A stretch of DNA of 41,382 nt from Candidatus Poseidoniaceae archaeon (GTDB taxonomy: Archaea; Thermoplasmatota; Poseidoniia; Poseidoniales; Poseidoniaceae): the NCBI GenBank assembly GCA_028821785.1, contig JAPKFC010000008.1:1-41382 (forward strand). Reading direction: 5' to 3'. Positions 33,534-41,382 of the stretch are shown piece by piece; position 1 is the first letter of the stretch; each line of letters begins with the position of its first letter. The notes beneath the pieces were generated by a model that saw only the letters and a program-made list of their open reading frames with translations, was not told where the DNA came from and did not search any database. A program made the translations under genes and the position numbers.

Positions 33534-33992
33534 CTATTTTGTCCAAAAGCGACTTTCTTGCCAAGGTAATCCTAGGAGGATTCCAATTTCTGTTAAAATC
33601 ACATAATTGAATACAAGATATAGCAAATATGATGAAATCAAAACAGTAAGTGAAATATTGATGATTCTCTTTCTCTCTCGTTTTGCTTGCTCAATACTGC
33701 AAACTCCTTTGGAGCGGAAGTATAGAACCAATCCACTGATTATTAGAATTAAAGATAATGCAGATAAGGCCGGTCTGAACCATTGGTAGCCATCAAGTCC
33801 CCAATACAAGTTATCGGAGATTGCAGCAGCAGAAGAGACACTAGCAAGTCCGAATAGTAGCAACACTACTGAAGGAAGGCAGCACATTGATGCGAGTATG
33901 GCTGAACCAGAAATTAACTTCCACATTGATTTTGATTCATCAAGAAGTGTTTGTTCTGAGTGTGAAGATGACTTTTCTTCAGAGTCGGACAT
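33534..33992 (-). CDS. Small four-TM membrane protein with CCxP motif, MerT-like
   Basis: 152 residues. A hydrophilic N-terminus (about 25 residues) is followed by TM1 'ISGSAILASMCCLPSVVLLL' with a Cys-Cys-x-Pro motif inside the helix, TM2/3 'ALSALSLILIISGLVLYF' with a following 'GVCS', and TM4 'ISLTVLISSYLLYLVFNYV'. A CC pair in the first helix and a Cys after a later helix are reminiscent of MerT/MerF metal-transport proteins, but overall similarity by eye is modest. It could also be another small metal- or redox-related membrane protein. It converges with the PPTase gene with 3 nt between the stops. Confidence 0.55.
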   Translation of the reverse strand: MSDSEEKSSSHSEQTLLDESKSMWKLISGSAILASMCCLPSVVLLLFGLASVSSAAAISDNLYWGLDGYQWFRPALSALSLILIISGLVLYFRSKGVCSIEQAKRERKRIINISLTVLISSYLLYLVFNYVILTEIGILLGLPWQESRFWTK

Positions 33993-34020
33993 ATTCTCAT
34001 CTTCCCTGGTATAGATTAAG

Positions 34021-35427
34021 TCAAAGATCTACATTGCGTACTTCAGGTGTTTGGTCGGCCAATAAGAATTCAAGCATTGCAGCCCACATTACAAACTCCA
34101 TACTCTGTTCCAACTCCTGTTGGCCACCTACTTCTGCCACCATGTTGTCTAGAGTATCTGAAGGGGAATGGTATGCATCATAATCTGCATCGTAAGCACC
34201 TAGGTGGAAGATTGTTTGAGCACCTAGGTTACGGAATGTAACGTGGTCTGAACGACCAAAGGTATCTTCGTGAACGTCCATTACTAAATTGTCGTGTTCA
34301 TCCCAATGCTGGTCACAACCTGCACCATATGAACCATCAATGGTCAGGTTTCTAGGTGCCTTTAGAATGTTGAAGTGGACATCATCAAGAATAGTTGTAA
34401 TGGCGACATCTTGTACCTCAGGATCAGCATCAGGCCCCGACCATGCATGGTAAGGGAATGGGTCTCCGTTTGACTTGTGTGCAGGCCAAGACATTCCCAT
34501 CATATCCATATTGATGTAGAATTCAAGCTCTTTGTCATGAGGAAGACAGTAGTCACAATCGTTGTTGGCGAATGCACTGGAACCACGAAGACCTTCTTCT
34601 TCGCTGGACCATAATGCTAGGAAGGTGTCACATTCGAAAGTTAAGTCTACAAAAGCACGAGCGAATAGCATCACAGAAACAGTACCTGCTGTATTGTCGT
34701 AAGCACCTTCGTATGTGCCACCGCCAGGTGGGCCGCCGGGTGGTGCGATATCCATGTGGGCACCCATTCCTTGAACGCAGTTATCGTTACGTCCTTGTTT
34801 CCAAGCAATGACATTCAGACTCTCTGGTTCTGTAGGGTTACCGTGATCGGTAACTCTGAGGATATGGGTGTCATATCCAAGTCCTTCGAAGTGACCTTGG
34901 AAGAAGGATGCCGCTCTTTCGAATGCAGGATTAGGGCTTCCCATCCAACGATTGACATATCCACCACATTCAGTGGAATCGGTACAAATACTTGTGATGA
35001 ATTCCATCTTATCGAACCAGTCTTCACCGTTTACAATAGGTATGGCTTCTTCAATTTCAAGAATTACTCTGCTAGAAGTTCCATCTGGATGAATTAGGGT
35101 TAGGTTTGCATCGGTAGTGTATGGGGTCGTGAGTAGTTTTGCATTGATGATATCATCGCCTATTACCTCAATCATACCATCTAATATCACGCTTCCATTA
35201 ACGAATAAAAGAATGTCTCTAGGTGCCTGTAAACGGTAGCCATCACCGTCTAGTAAGATGTCATGCCATTGCCCAGTCTTGATAGTAACTTCACCTGGAG
35301 CAAGGTAGTCAATTAGAATAATTTCCTTCAAATCAACATTGGGAGTTTCGTTATCGCCAAAACATCCAGCCAGAGGTGCCAAGAAGATAATTGCGATAAT
35401 TGCAAAGGATTTGACTGACTTTGACAT
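34021..35427 (-). CDS. M28-family zinc aminopeptidase lipoprotein
   Basis: 468 residues; ATG 35427 is preferred because GGTG lies 6 nt before it (ATG 35439 overlaps the motif). A signal peptide ends in the lipobox LAGC, so the protein is probably lipid-anchored on the outer face. An N-terminal Ig-like region (about 30-140) precedes the M28 catalytic domain: 'GMGAHMDIAPPGGPPGGG' (zinc His/Asp), 'GAYDNTAGTVS' (bridging Asp), 'LWSSEEEGLRGSSAF' (catalytic Glu pair), 'FYINMDMMG' (Asp) and 'YHSPSDTLDNM' (last His). 'GRSDHVTF' is also typical. It would release N-terminal amino acids from peptides outside the cell, fitting the protein-degrading lifestyle suggested by the neighbouring giant subtilase. 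Confidence 0.92.
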   Translation of the reverse strand: MSKSVKSFAIIAIIFLAPLAGCFGDNETPNVDLKEIILIDYLAPGEVTIKTGQWHDILLDGDGYRLQAPRDILLFVNGSVILDGMIEVIGDDIINAKLLTTPYTTDANLTLIHPDGTSSRVILEIEEAIPIVNGEDWFDKMEFITSICTDSTECGGYVNRWMGSPNPAFERAASFFQGHFEGLGYDTHILRVTDHGNPTEPESLNVIAWKQGRNDNCVQGMGAHMDIAPPGGPPGGGTYEGAYDNTAGTVSVMLFARAFVDLTFECDTFLALWSSEEEGLRGSSAFANNDCDYCLPHDKELEFYINMDMMGMSWPAHKSNGDPFPYHAWSGPDADPEVQDVAITTILDDVHFNILKAPRNLTIDGSYGAGCDQHWDEHDNLVMDVHEDTFGRSDHVTFRNLGAQTIFHLGAYDADYDAYHSPSDTLDNMVAEVGGQQELEQSMEFVMWAAMLEFLLADQTPEVRNVDL

Positions 35428-35511
35428 GATGCTCACCATTTGCGGGCTTATTTACTACTTGATATGGTTTCTTATTCGATGCGAGAAATTCACCTAGAAT
35501 TAGATTAAGGT

Positions 35512-35581
35512 GCGGATAGGGGGAGTCGAACCCCCGGCAAAAGGTTGGAAACCTCCTATGATACCACTTCACCATATCCGC
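35512..35581 (-). tRNA. tRNA-Gly (anticodon UCC)
   Basis: A 70-nt cloverleaf on the minus strand: acceptor GCGGATA/TATCCGC (7 perfect pairs), D-arm GTGA-AGTGGTA-TCAT, anticodon stem GGAGG/CCTTT (two G-U pairs) with loop TTTCCAA giving anticodon TCC, and T-arm GGGGG-TTCGACT-CCCCC. No intron. The 3' CCA is not encoded (ACCT follows the acceptor stem). Confidence 0.95.
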
Positions 35582-35663
35582 TGGTAATCCGTTCCAAAAG
35601 CCACTCCTCTTTGAGTGATTCGGTTTTGTTATTACCTATGCAATAAGCAACTGGTTTAGTGAA

Positions 35664-38600
35664 TCACTGGTTTTGTGGAGGTGGTGGTGGTAAATGTCCA
35701 GCCAAACCGAAATTCTTTCTCGTTGGATGGTTCATTCCATTCTCTATTCTGGCACGAACTAACTGCTCTGCTCGTAGTTGTCTATTGGCGGTTTCCTTTA
35801 GTCTGTTTGACTTACCACGAATAATTAATAATCCCATCAGGAAGAATAGAACTAAAGCGCCAATAGCTGCTTGGACGAGTGAATTATTGAGGACTTCCTG
35901 AAGGTAACTATTATCATTTGATTCAGAAGGTTCTGCATAAATGCTGGAATCGATTGCATTCAAACTAATTGTAACCGTATCAAGTGCAACATCAGAACCA
36001 GGTTCAGTTGCTTTCAAAACCAGTATGTGCGTGCCGTAGAAATTTGCTTCACCAGTGAAGACAACTGTTTGTGTTTGTCCAGATGTTGCAGAAAAACTGA
36101 CAATTTGAACACGAGATGCAGCGTTGATTGCAGTCATTGCTTGCCATTCTACTCGTACCGCGAAATCACCAATCATATCGGTGGTCACAGTACAGGAGAA
36201 GGTGAAGTAATCTCCACCAACTATGTCCAATTCAATTGAATCTGGATCACAGGTCATTTCCGCTTCACCAGCATTTCTTGCTGGGTCATCTGGATAATGA
36301 TCTGGTTTGAATGAACCCGCACTTTGGTTATCGCCCCAGCCATCACCGTCACTGTCCGACCACTGACTTTCTTCACCTGGGAAGGCATCATCGTCATCAG
36401 CGTAGCCATCGCCATCAGCATCAGGACATCCTTTCATCACACCTTGGGTTGCAGTACCAAATTGTTGAGGGCAATAATCACCATTAGTGCCAGCGACTAA
36501 ATCGCCAAATGTGTCATTGTCGGAATCAAAGTATTGTGAATTATCTCCCAACCATAAATCATTCAAATCGCTTGCTCCATCACCATCTTCATCAGGGCAG
36601 CCATATCGGTCTATTGTTGAAATTCCAACGATTAGAATACAGGAATCGGGAGTCGAACCATTCGGATTATCACCATAGCCATCACCATCGGTATCATTCC
36701 ACTGTGTGTCATCATCAGGGAATGCATCACCACCTTGTGAGACACCATCGTTATCACCATCAGGGCAACCAAACGTACCAATATTGGAATATCCTTCTTC
36801 AGTAGGACAATCATCACCTTGGAATCCACCCAGTTCATCACCATAGCCATCACCATCGGTATCATTCCATTGGCTTGGTTCAGTTGGGAATGCGTCTGCA
36901 CCATCAGAGATATTCCAACCAGTTTCATTACCTACTGCAATTGTTACATCGGAGTAACCGTCAGCATCAGTATCTGGACAAGCGAACCTATCCTCTGTAG
37001 AATTTCCAGCAGCAAAGCGACAATCATCCTCGAGGTCATCAAAGCCATCGCCATCAGAATCTTGTGAACGTGTAGGGTCGTCAGGGAATGCATCATTATC
37101 ATCGGACAATCCATCTCCATCAGTATCAGGGCAACCATATCCGGCTATTGTTGAGTTACCGAAAACACCAGGACAAGCATCAGGGAATATACCACTAGCG
37201 TTGTCACCATAGCCATCACCATCTTGGTCTAGCCATTGACTTGGAGTGGATGGTAATTGGTCGATAACATCATCCCATCCATCGCCATCACTATCTGGGC
37301 AACCAAGTCTATTTCCTTGGGTTGAATTACCCCAAAGTCCTGTACAGGCATCTGGAGTAGTTCCTCCAGCATTATCACCATAGCCATCGCCATCAATGTC
37401 ATGCCATTGAGTGATATCATACGGGAATGAATCTTGGTGGTTTGCCCAACCGTCCAGGTCATAATCTGGGCAACCCAATGTACTGTTTTGCCATGACTCA
37501 CCGGCTATTCCTGGGCAGTAATCGCCGAGGTTTCCGCTTGAATTATCACCATATCCATCACCGTCACCATCCGACCATTGAGTGGGGTCAGTCTTGAATG
37601 CATCAGCTCCATCAGAAGTATTCCATCCGGAATCAACATCAGAGTAACCATCGCCATCAGTATCAGGGCAACCGATTCTATCAATCGTGGAATTACCGTA
37701 AACGGTTGGACACATGTCATCAATCTGATCATCTATTCCATCTCCATCAGAATCACTCCATCGTGCAGGATCTATTGGATATGCATCAGCACCATCGACA
37801 ACCCCCCAACCTAACTCTGGGTTAGAATATCCATCTCCATCTCCATCGAGACAACCCTGTCTGTCAACAGTTGAATTTCCACTAACACTCGGACAATCAT
37901 CTCCATTAGTTCCAGAGGGATTATCTCCATAGCCATCACCATCAGAATCCGCCCATTGTGTTACATCAGCAGGCCACACGTCAGCGCCATCTGCAACATT
38001 CCACACAGGACCATTAGTTCCAGAGGTATCTGCATCACTCGCTCCATCGCCATCAGCATCAGGGCATCCAAATCTATCTCTCCAAGAATCACCTGCTACC
38101 GATGGACACATATCCGGTTCATTTCCAGTAATATTATCGCCAAATCCATCAGCATCAGTATCATTCCATTGTGACTTTTCATTAGGGAATAAGTCATCAA
38201 TATCAGCATAACCATCTCCATCGATATCAGAGCAACCTAATCTTCCAGCCTCGGTTGAATTTCCGAAAATCAAAGGACAAGCATCTGGATTTACTCCTGT
38301 TGAATTATCACCATAGCCATCACTATCTCCATCTGACCATTGGCTCGGTTCAATAGGGAATGCATCAGCACCATCTCCAATAGTCCAGCCCAAATCTTCA
38401 TCAGAATATCCGTCACCATCGGTATCAGGACAACCAAATCGATCTAGGGTTGAAGACCCTGCAATAGAGGCACAAGAGTCCCCTTCAGTTGCAGGTGGTG
38501 GATTGTCTCCATAACCATCGCCATCAGTATCTATCCATTGTGTAATGTCATTAGGATAAGCGTCAGCACCTGCGGCAATAGTCCATCCCAAATCAGCATC

Positions 38601-41288
38601 AGAGTAGTTGTCCCCATCTGAATCGGGACAGCCATTCCTATCAGCGGAACTTGTTCCAGAAACGGCATTACAAGCATCCGCACCTTGCGACACTGTCCAA
38701 AATATTTCCTCATCAGAATATCCATCACCATCACTATCAATGCAACCATATCTGTCAAGTGTTGAATTACCAATTACCGTAGTACAAGCATCAGGAGTAG
38801 TTCCAGAAGGATTATCCCCATAGCCATCAAAGTCTGCGTCTGCCCATTGGCTAATATCCGCAGGGAATGCATCAGCACCATTGTTTACAGTCCATGAAGA
38901 ATCAGGATTGGAATAGCCGTCAGCATCGGTATCAGGGCATCCAACTCTATCCTGTGTTGAAGTTCCAAATGTATTTACACAATCATCAAGATCGTCTTGT
39001 ACTCCATCGAAATCAGCATCTTGTGTCAAATTGGTTAAAGAATAATTTGCATCGATAGCCAGTGCAAAGGCTTGAGGCCCAGTAGGAACATTTGTTCCAT
39101 TGACATGTACTTCCCAAAGTCCTTGTCCAGGATTTAAGAATGTTAGTCCACGTAGATTATCAACATTGTTTGAAAGATTAGTCCATGACCCACTAGGATC
39201 TTTTACAGATAGGTCAAGGTCATTGACTAAATTGGTCGATGCTGATGGAGTTGATTTAGGGTCTGTCCACGACAAAGCGATTGTGAAGTCGGCTGCAGAA
39301 CTTGGTACAATGAACGACCATCCTCTACCATCGCCAGTGGATACAGTTTCACCGTCAACCCAACTAGCATCTTTAGCAGACCACATGTCTACTAAACCCC
39401 ATCCTTCGTGGTTATTGGGAGCAGTTTCTCCAGCACCATTGGTAGCACTGCCATATTGTCCAGTCATATCATGAGCACTCGCTGTAAAGATAGCCTTGAC
39501 AAGAGCAGATGATGGAGCTGAATGGCCTCTGTTAACCATTAGGTGTTCAAGCATTAATGCAGTAGCACCAGCAGTTAGTGGAGTCGACATACTAGTTCCA
39601 CCCATGTAGGTATAAGATGAGTTGAATGAAGCCCATCCTGTACTGGTTGTACTTCTTGATTTGGTTGAAAGAATAAATGAACCTGGTGCTGAAATATCAG
39701 GTTTTAATCTTCCATCATCCGTAGGTCCGCGACTAGAAAACGCAGACATTCCTTCTGTGTTATTGGCTGTTTTATCACCGGCTACGGGATTGGCAGGGTA
39801 CTTACTAGACCATAGCTCACCCCAAGTGTCTTGCCACCCATTGTGATTATACACTATAGTTGGGCGGTTATTTTCAGATGCACCAACAGTTAATACGTTC
39901 TTGGCAGTTCCAGGACTTCCAATACTATCAAGGTCAATTTCACCATCTGAGTCACTATCAATACCTTTGTTTCCCGCAGAAAATAGGATGACAAGTTCAT
40001 CATATGTTCTCGCACTATCATCGGCTTGCATCGAACTGGTAGTATATGCTCCATAAACCGGACTACCCCAAGAATTGGTGTGAACTCTTGAACCATTTTC
40101 CCAAGCTAATTTGAACATATCATCTAAATCATTTGGAATGCCTGTTAATAATTCCGAGCCACTAACAGTAGTAGCAATCGAGTGGACTAACAGTTGTGCT
40201 TCAGGAGCAGTACCGATAATTGAACCATTACTGTCCGTACCGTCTCCTAGGACAGACCCAGCAACATGTGTTCCGTGGCCATAGAAATCTTCTGCACCAT
40301 CATCACAATTTCCAGTCATTCCATATGATGCACATGTTGAAGCCGGCATAGGCCAAGAAAAAATCCCTTTGATATGGTCTCTAAAATCAGGATGCATATT
40401 GGTATTATTTACTCCATTATCCAATCCGGTATCTGCTACTGTAACAATAATTCCACTACCATCAACATCGCCCCATGCAGAATTCGCACCACTCATTAGA
40501 GTAGGGTCTCTTAGGTCATCAGCATTCATTATTTGTGAACTAACATTATTTAGGACAACAAAGAATGGTTTTTCCTCAATCCATTCTACTTCATCCTGTT
40601 GTGCGAGCCACGACAAAGCACTAGCCTCGATCGCTAAGGTGGCATATCTTGTAGAGTGGGAGTCGATTTCAATATCGTCTCTTTGATATATCCCTTCAGG
40701 TAATTCATTACCTGATAGAACGATATTTACCAATGCACCAACTTCATTGACGTAAGGGTTGAAGAAATCCATTTCTTGACCATTTAATCCAATTGCCAGT
40801 TGGTCGCGAATTTTATCAGTTGGATCTAATTGCATGATGCCTTCAACTTCAAGATTTTCTAAACTACTTACTTTGTGTCCATTCAATTTACAATTAAATG
40901 AAGTTGGAGGGAGGAATGATTGGCACTCAATTCCAGCATCGGCAAGTTGGCCAAACCATTCGCTTGGAACTGGATAGGAATGGCTTAGAACATGCCAGCC
41001 AGAAATAGTAGAAGAGCCACTTACTGAGGTCCAATCATCAACGGAGATAAGGTTTGCATCTCGATACAATAAATTGACTTGCCCAGATGCGAACTCATCT
41101 ACGACCCAGCCGTTCTCAACAAGGCCACTAGGGTTAATTCCTAACGTATTAAGTGATGTTAAATCTGCATTTGTGACGATTTCAGAATTGAGTGGAGGGC
41201 TGACTAAGGAACTCGCTAATGGTGCAGTTGTTTGAATTAGTAATAGAACCAAAAGGGCGAGTGGTAATTTGGCCTTCGCGTCGTGCAT
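35664..41288 (-). CDS. Giant membrane-anchored subtilisin-like protease with TSP3-like repeats
   Basis: 1,874 residues from ATG 41288, which begins a good signal peptide ('LPLALLVLLLIQTTAPLASS'); the frame is open to a TTG at 41342. A propeptide region (about 30-250) precedes the S8 peptidase domain with the catalytic triad D286 (VTVADTGLD), H338 (GHGTHVAG) and S566 (GGTSMSTP); 'NSWGSP' carries the oxyanion Asn. A P-domain/jelly-roll segment follows ('FTIALSWTDPKSTPS...' to about 740). About 15 thrombospondin-type-3-like Asp-rich units occupy roughly 755-1650. A beta domain, a TM helix near 1810-1830 ('VQAAIGALVLFFLMGLLII') and a basic cytoplasmic tail ending PPPPPQNQ close the protein. Probable extracellular protein degrader held off the cell by a calcium-stiffened stalk. 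Confidence 0.93.
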   Translation of the reverse strand: MHDAKAKLPLALLVLLLIQTTAPLASSLVSPPLNSEIVTNADLTSLNTLGINPSGLVENGWVVDEFASGQVNLLYRDANLISVDDWTSVSGSSTISGWHVLSHSYPVPSEWFGQLADAGIECQSFLPPTSFNCKLNGHKVSSLENLEVEGIMQLDPTDKIRDQLAIGLNGQEMDFFNPYVNEVGALVNIVLSGNELPEGIYQRDDIEIDSHSTRYATLAIEASALSWLAQQDEVEWIEEKPFFVVLNNVSSQIMNADDLRDPTLMSGANSAWGDVDGSGIIVTVADTGLDNGVNNTNMHPDFRDHIKGIFSWPMPASTCASYGMTGNCDDGAEDFYGHGTHVAGSVLGDGTDSNGSIIGTAPEAQLLVHSIATTVSGSELLTGIPNDLDDMFKLAWENGSRVHTNSWGSPVYGAYTTSSMQADDSARTYDELVILFSAGNKGIDSDSDGEIDLDSIGSPGTAKNVLTVGASENNRPTIVYNHNGWQDTWGELWSSKYPANPVAGDKTANNTEGMSAFSSRGPTDDGRLKPDISAPGSFILSTKSRSTTSTGWASFNSSYTYMGGTSMSTPLTAGATALMLEHLMVNRGHSAPSSALVKAIFTASAHDMTGQYGSATNGAGETAPNNHEGWGLVDMWSAKDASWVDGETVSTGDGRGWSFIVPSSAADFTIALSWTDPKSTPSASTNLVNDLDLSVKDPSGSWTNLSNNVDNLRGLTFLNPGQGLWEVHVNGTNVPTGPQAFALAIDANYSLTNLTQDADFDGVQDDLDDCVNTFGTSTQDRVGCPDTDADGYSNPDSSWTVNNGADAFPADISQWADADFDGYGDNPSGTTPDACTTVIGNSTLDRYGCIDSDGDGYSDEEIFWTVSQGADACNAVSGTSSADRNGCPDSDGDNYSDADLGWTIAAGADAYPNDITQWIDTDGDGYGDNPPPATEGDSCASIAGSSTLDRFGCPDTDGDGYSDEDLGWTIGDGADAFPIEPSQWSDGDSDGYGDNSTGVNPDACPLIFGNSTEAGRLGCSDIDGDGYADIDDLFPNEKSQWNDTDADGFGDNITGNEPDMCPSVAGDSWRDRFGCPDADGDGASDADTSGTNGPVWNVADGADVWPADVTQWADSDGDGYGDNPSGTNGDDCPSVSGNSTVDRQGCLDGDGDGYSNPELGWGVVDGADAYPIDPARWSDSDGDGIDDQIDDMCPTVYGNSTIDRIGCPDTDGDGYSDVDSGWNTSDGADAFKTDPTQWSDGDGDGYGDNSSGNLGDYCPGIAGESWQNSTLGCPDYDLDGWANHQDSFPYDITQWHDIDGDGYGDNAGGTTPDACTGLWGNSTQGNRLGCPDSDGDGWDDVIDQLPSTPSQWLDQDGDGYGDNASGIFPDACPGVFGNSTIAGYGCPDTDGDGLSDDNDAFPDDPTRSQDSDGDGFDDLEDDCRFAAGNSTEDRFACPDTDADGYSDVTIAVGNETGWNISDGADAFPTEPSQWNDTDGDGYGDELGGFQGDDCPTEEGYSNIGTFGCPDGDNDGVSQGGDAFPDDDTQWNDTDGDGYGDNPNGSTPDSCILIVGISTIDRYGCPDEDGDGASDLNDLWLGDNSQYFDSDNDTFGDLVAGTNGDYCPQQFGTATQGVMKGCPDADGDGYADDDDAFPGEESQWSDSDGDGWGDNQSAGSFKPDHYPDDPARNAGEAEMTCDPDSIELDIVGGDYFTFSCTVTTDMIGDFAVRVEWQAMTAINAASRVQIVSFSATSGQTQTVVFTGEANFYGTHILVLKATEPGSDVALDTVTISLNAIDSSIYAEPSESNDNSYLQEVLNNSLVQAAIGALVLFFLMGLLIIRGKSNRLKETANRQLRAEQLVRARIENGMNHPTRKNFGLAGHLPPPPPQNQ
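36340..39015 (-). repeat. Array of about 15 TSP3-like calcium-binding units
   Basis: Each full unit follows the plan 'DAC...GNST.DR.GCPD.DGDGYSD...GADAFP..P.QW.D.DGDGYGDN', about 55-65 residues, with paired DxDGDG calcium loops, two conserved Cys and a frequent N-S-T sequon. I count 15 'GCPD'-type starts. Several units are shortened, lacking the 'W...GADAFP' part. At the DNA level the + strand shows the imperfect repeat CCATAGCCATCACCATC. Confidence 0.9.
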
Positions 41289-41382
41289 AGCCTCTACTAA
41301 CAGCGGTACCACATGAAAGATTTGGTTAGGTGTCAAGTTCAATTGTCAAAGCCGAGGGTTGAAATGTTAGCGAGAGTGGCCG

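Noticed and set aside
36340-39015. Repeats on the + strand resembling an array of His/Ser/Ile-rich ORFs or CRISPR-like units
   Set aside because: They are the reverse complement of TSP3-like protein repeats in one continuous minus-strand gene.
1-41382. Insertion sequences, integrases, prophage or CRISPR-Cas genes
   Set aside because: No transposase, integrase, phage structural or Cas motif was found in any large reading frame.

Overview
The window looks like a chromosomal segment of a planktonic marine archaeon, most likely Marine Group II (Candidatus Poseidoniales) or a close Thermoplasmatota relative. Support comes from an Orc1/Cdc6 replication initiator, a TBP-like protein, a SelB/EF-Tu-like protein without a working G domain, very large secreted single-pass proteins with Asn/Asp-rich repeats, an archaeal-style lipoprotein peptidase and moderate-to-low GC. 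Many genes carry a GGTG ribosome-binding motif about 5-6 nt before the start codon. I used this motif to correct several starts. The lineage is inferred from gene content and style, not from a marker-gene tree.

Layout. 1-6.7 kb: the end of a membrane protein on the + strand, then a minus-strand block: a TPM-domain surface protein with an Asn-Thr-Ser-Gly repeat insertion, a small membrane protein, Orc1/Cdc6 with a 355-bp AT-rich candidate replication origin beside it, a metallo-beta-lactamase-fold hydrolase, a diflavin-reductase-type FAD/NADPH oxidoreductase and a DUF2493/SLOG protein. 6.75-13.35 kb: biotin carboxylase, the SelB-like pseudo-GTPase, an unrecognised two-TM protein with a Gln/Asn-rich middle, a PfkB-family kinase, a hotdog acyl-CoA thioesterase and a ThiI-type PP-loop enzyme. 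13.5-22.8 kb: a 1,951-residue surface protein, an orphan protein, a divergent TBP-like protein, a TatD-like hydrolase and a second, smaller surface protein. 33.5-41.3 kb: a MerT-like membrane protein, an M28 lipoprotein peptidase, tRNA-Gly(UCC) and a 1,874-residue subtilisin-like protease with 15 thrombospondin-type-3-like calcium-binding units and a C-terminal TM anchor.

The most notable part is 23.0-33.5 kb: three co-directional, tightly spaced genes. They encode a FabI-type enoyl reductase, a 2,948-residue multidomain synthase (KS, malonyl-type AT, degenerate ACP, second KS, three tandem ACPs, KR, DH) and an Sfp-type phosphopantetheinyl transferase. Together they hold every catalytic activity needed for an iterative, fully reducing fatty-acid or polyketide cycle, in what otherwise looks like an archaeal genome. 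Archaea generally lack ACP-dependent fatty acid synthesis. All three tandem ACPs carry Thr where the phosphopantetheine-accepting Ser is expected. The biotin carboxylase (one part of malonyl-CoA supply) and the acyl-CoA thioesterase (possible acyl release) lie 10-17 kb upstream and may be functionally linked, but this is inference.
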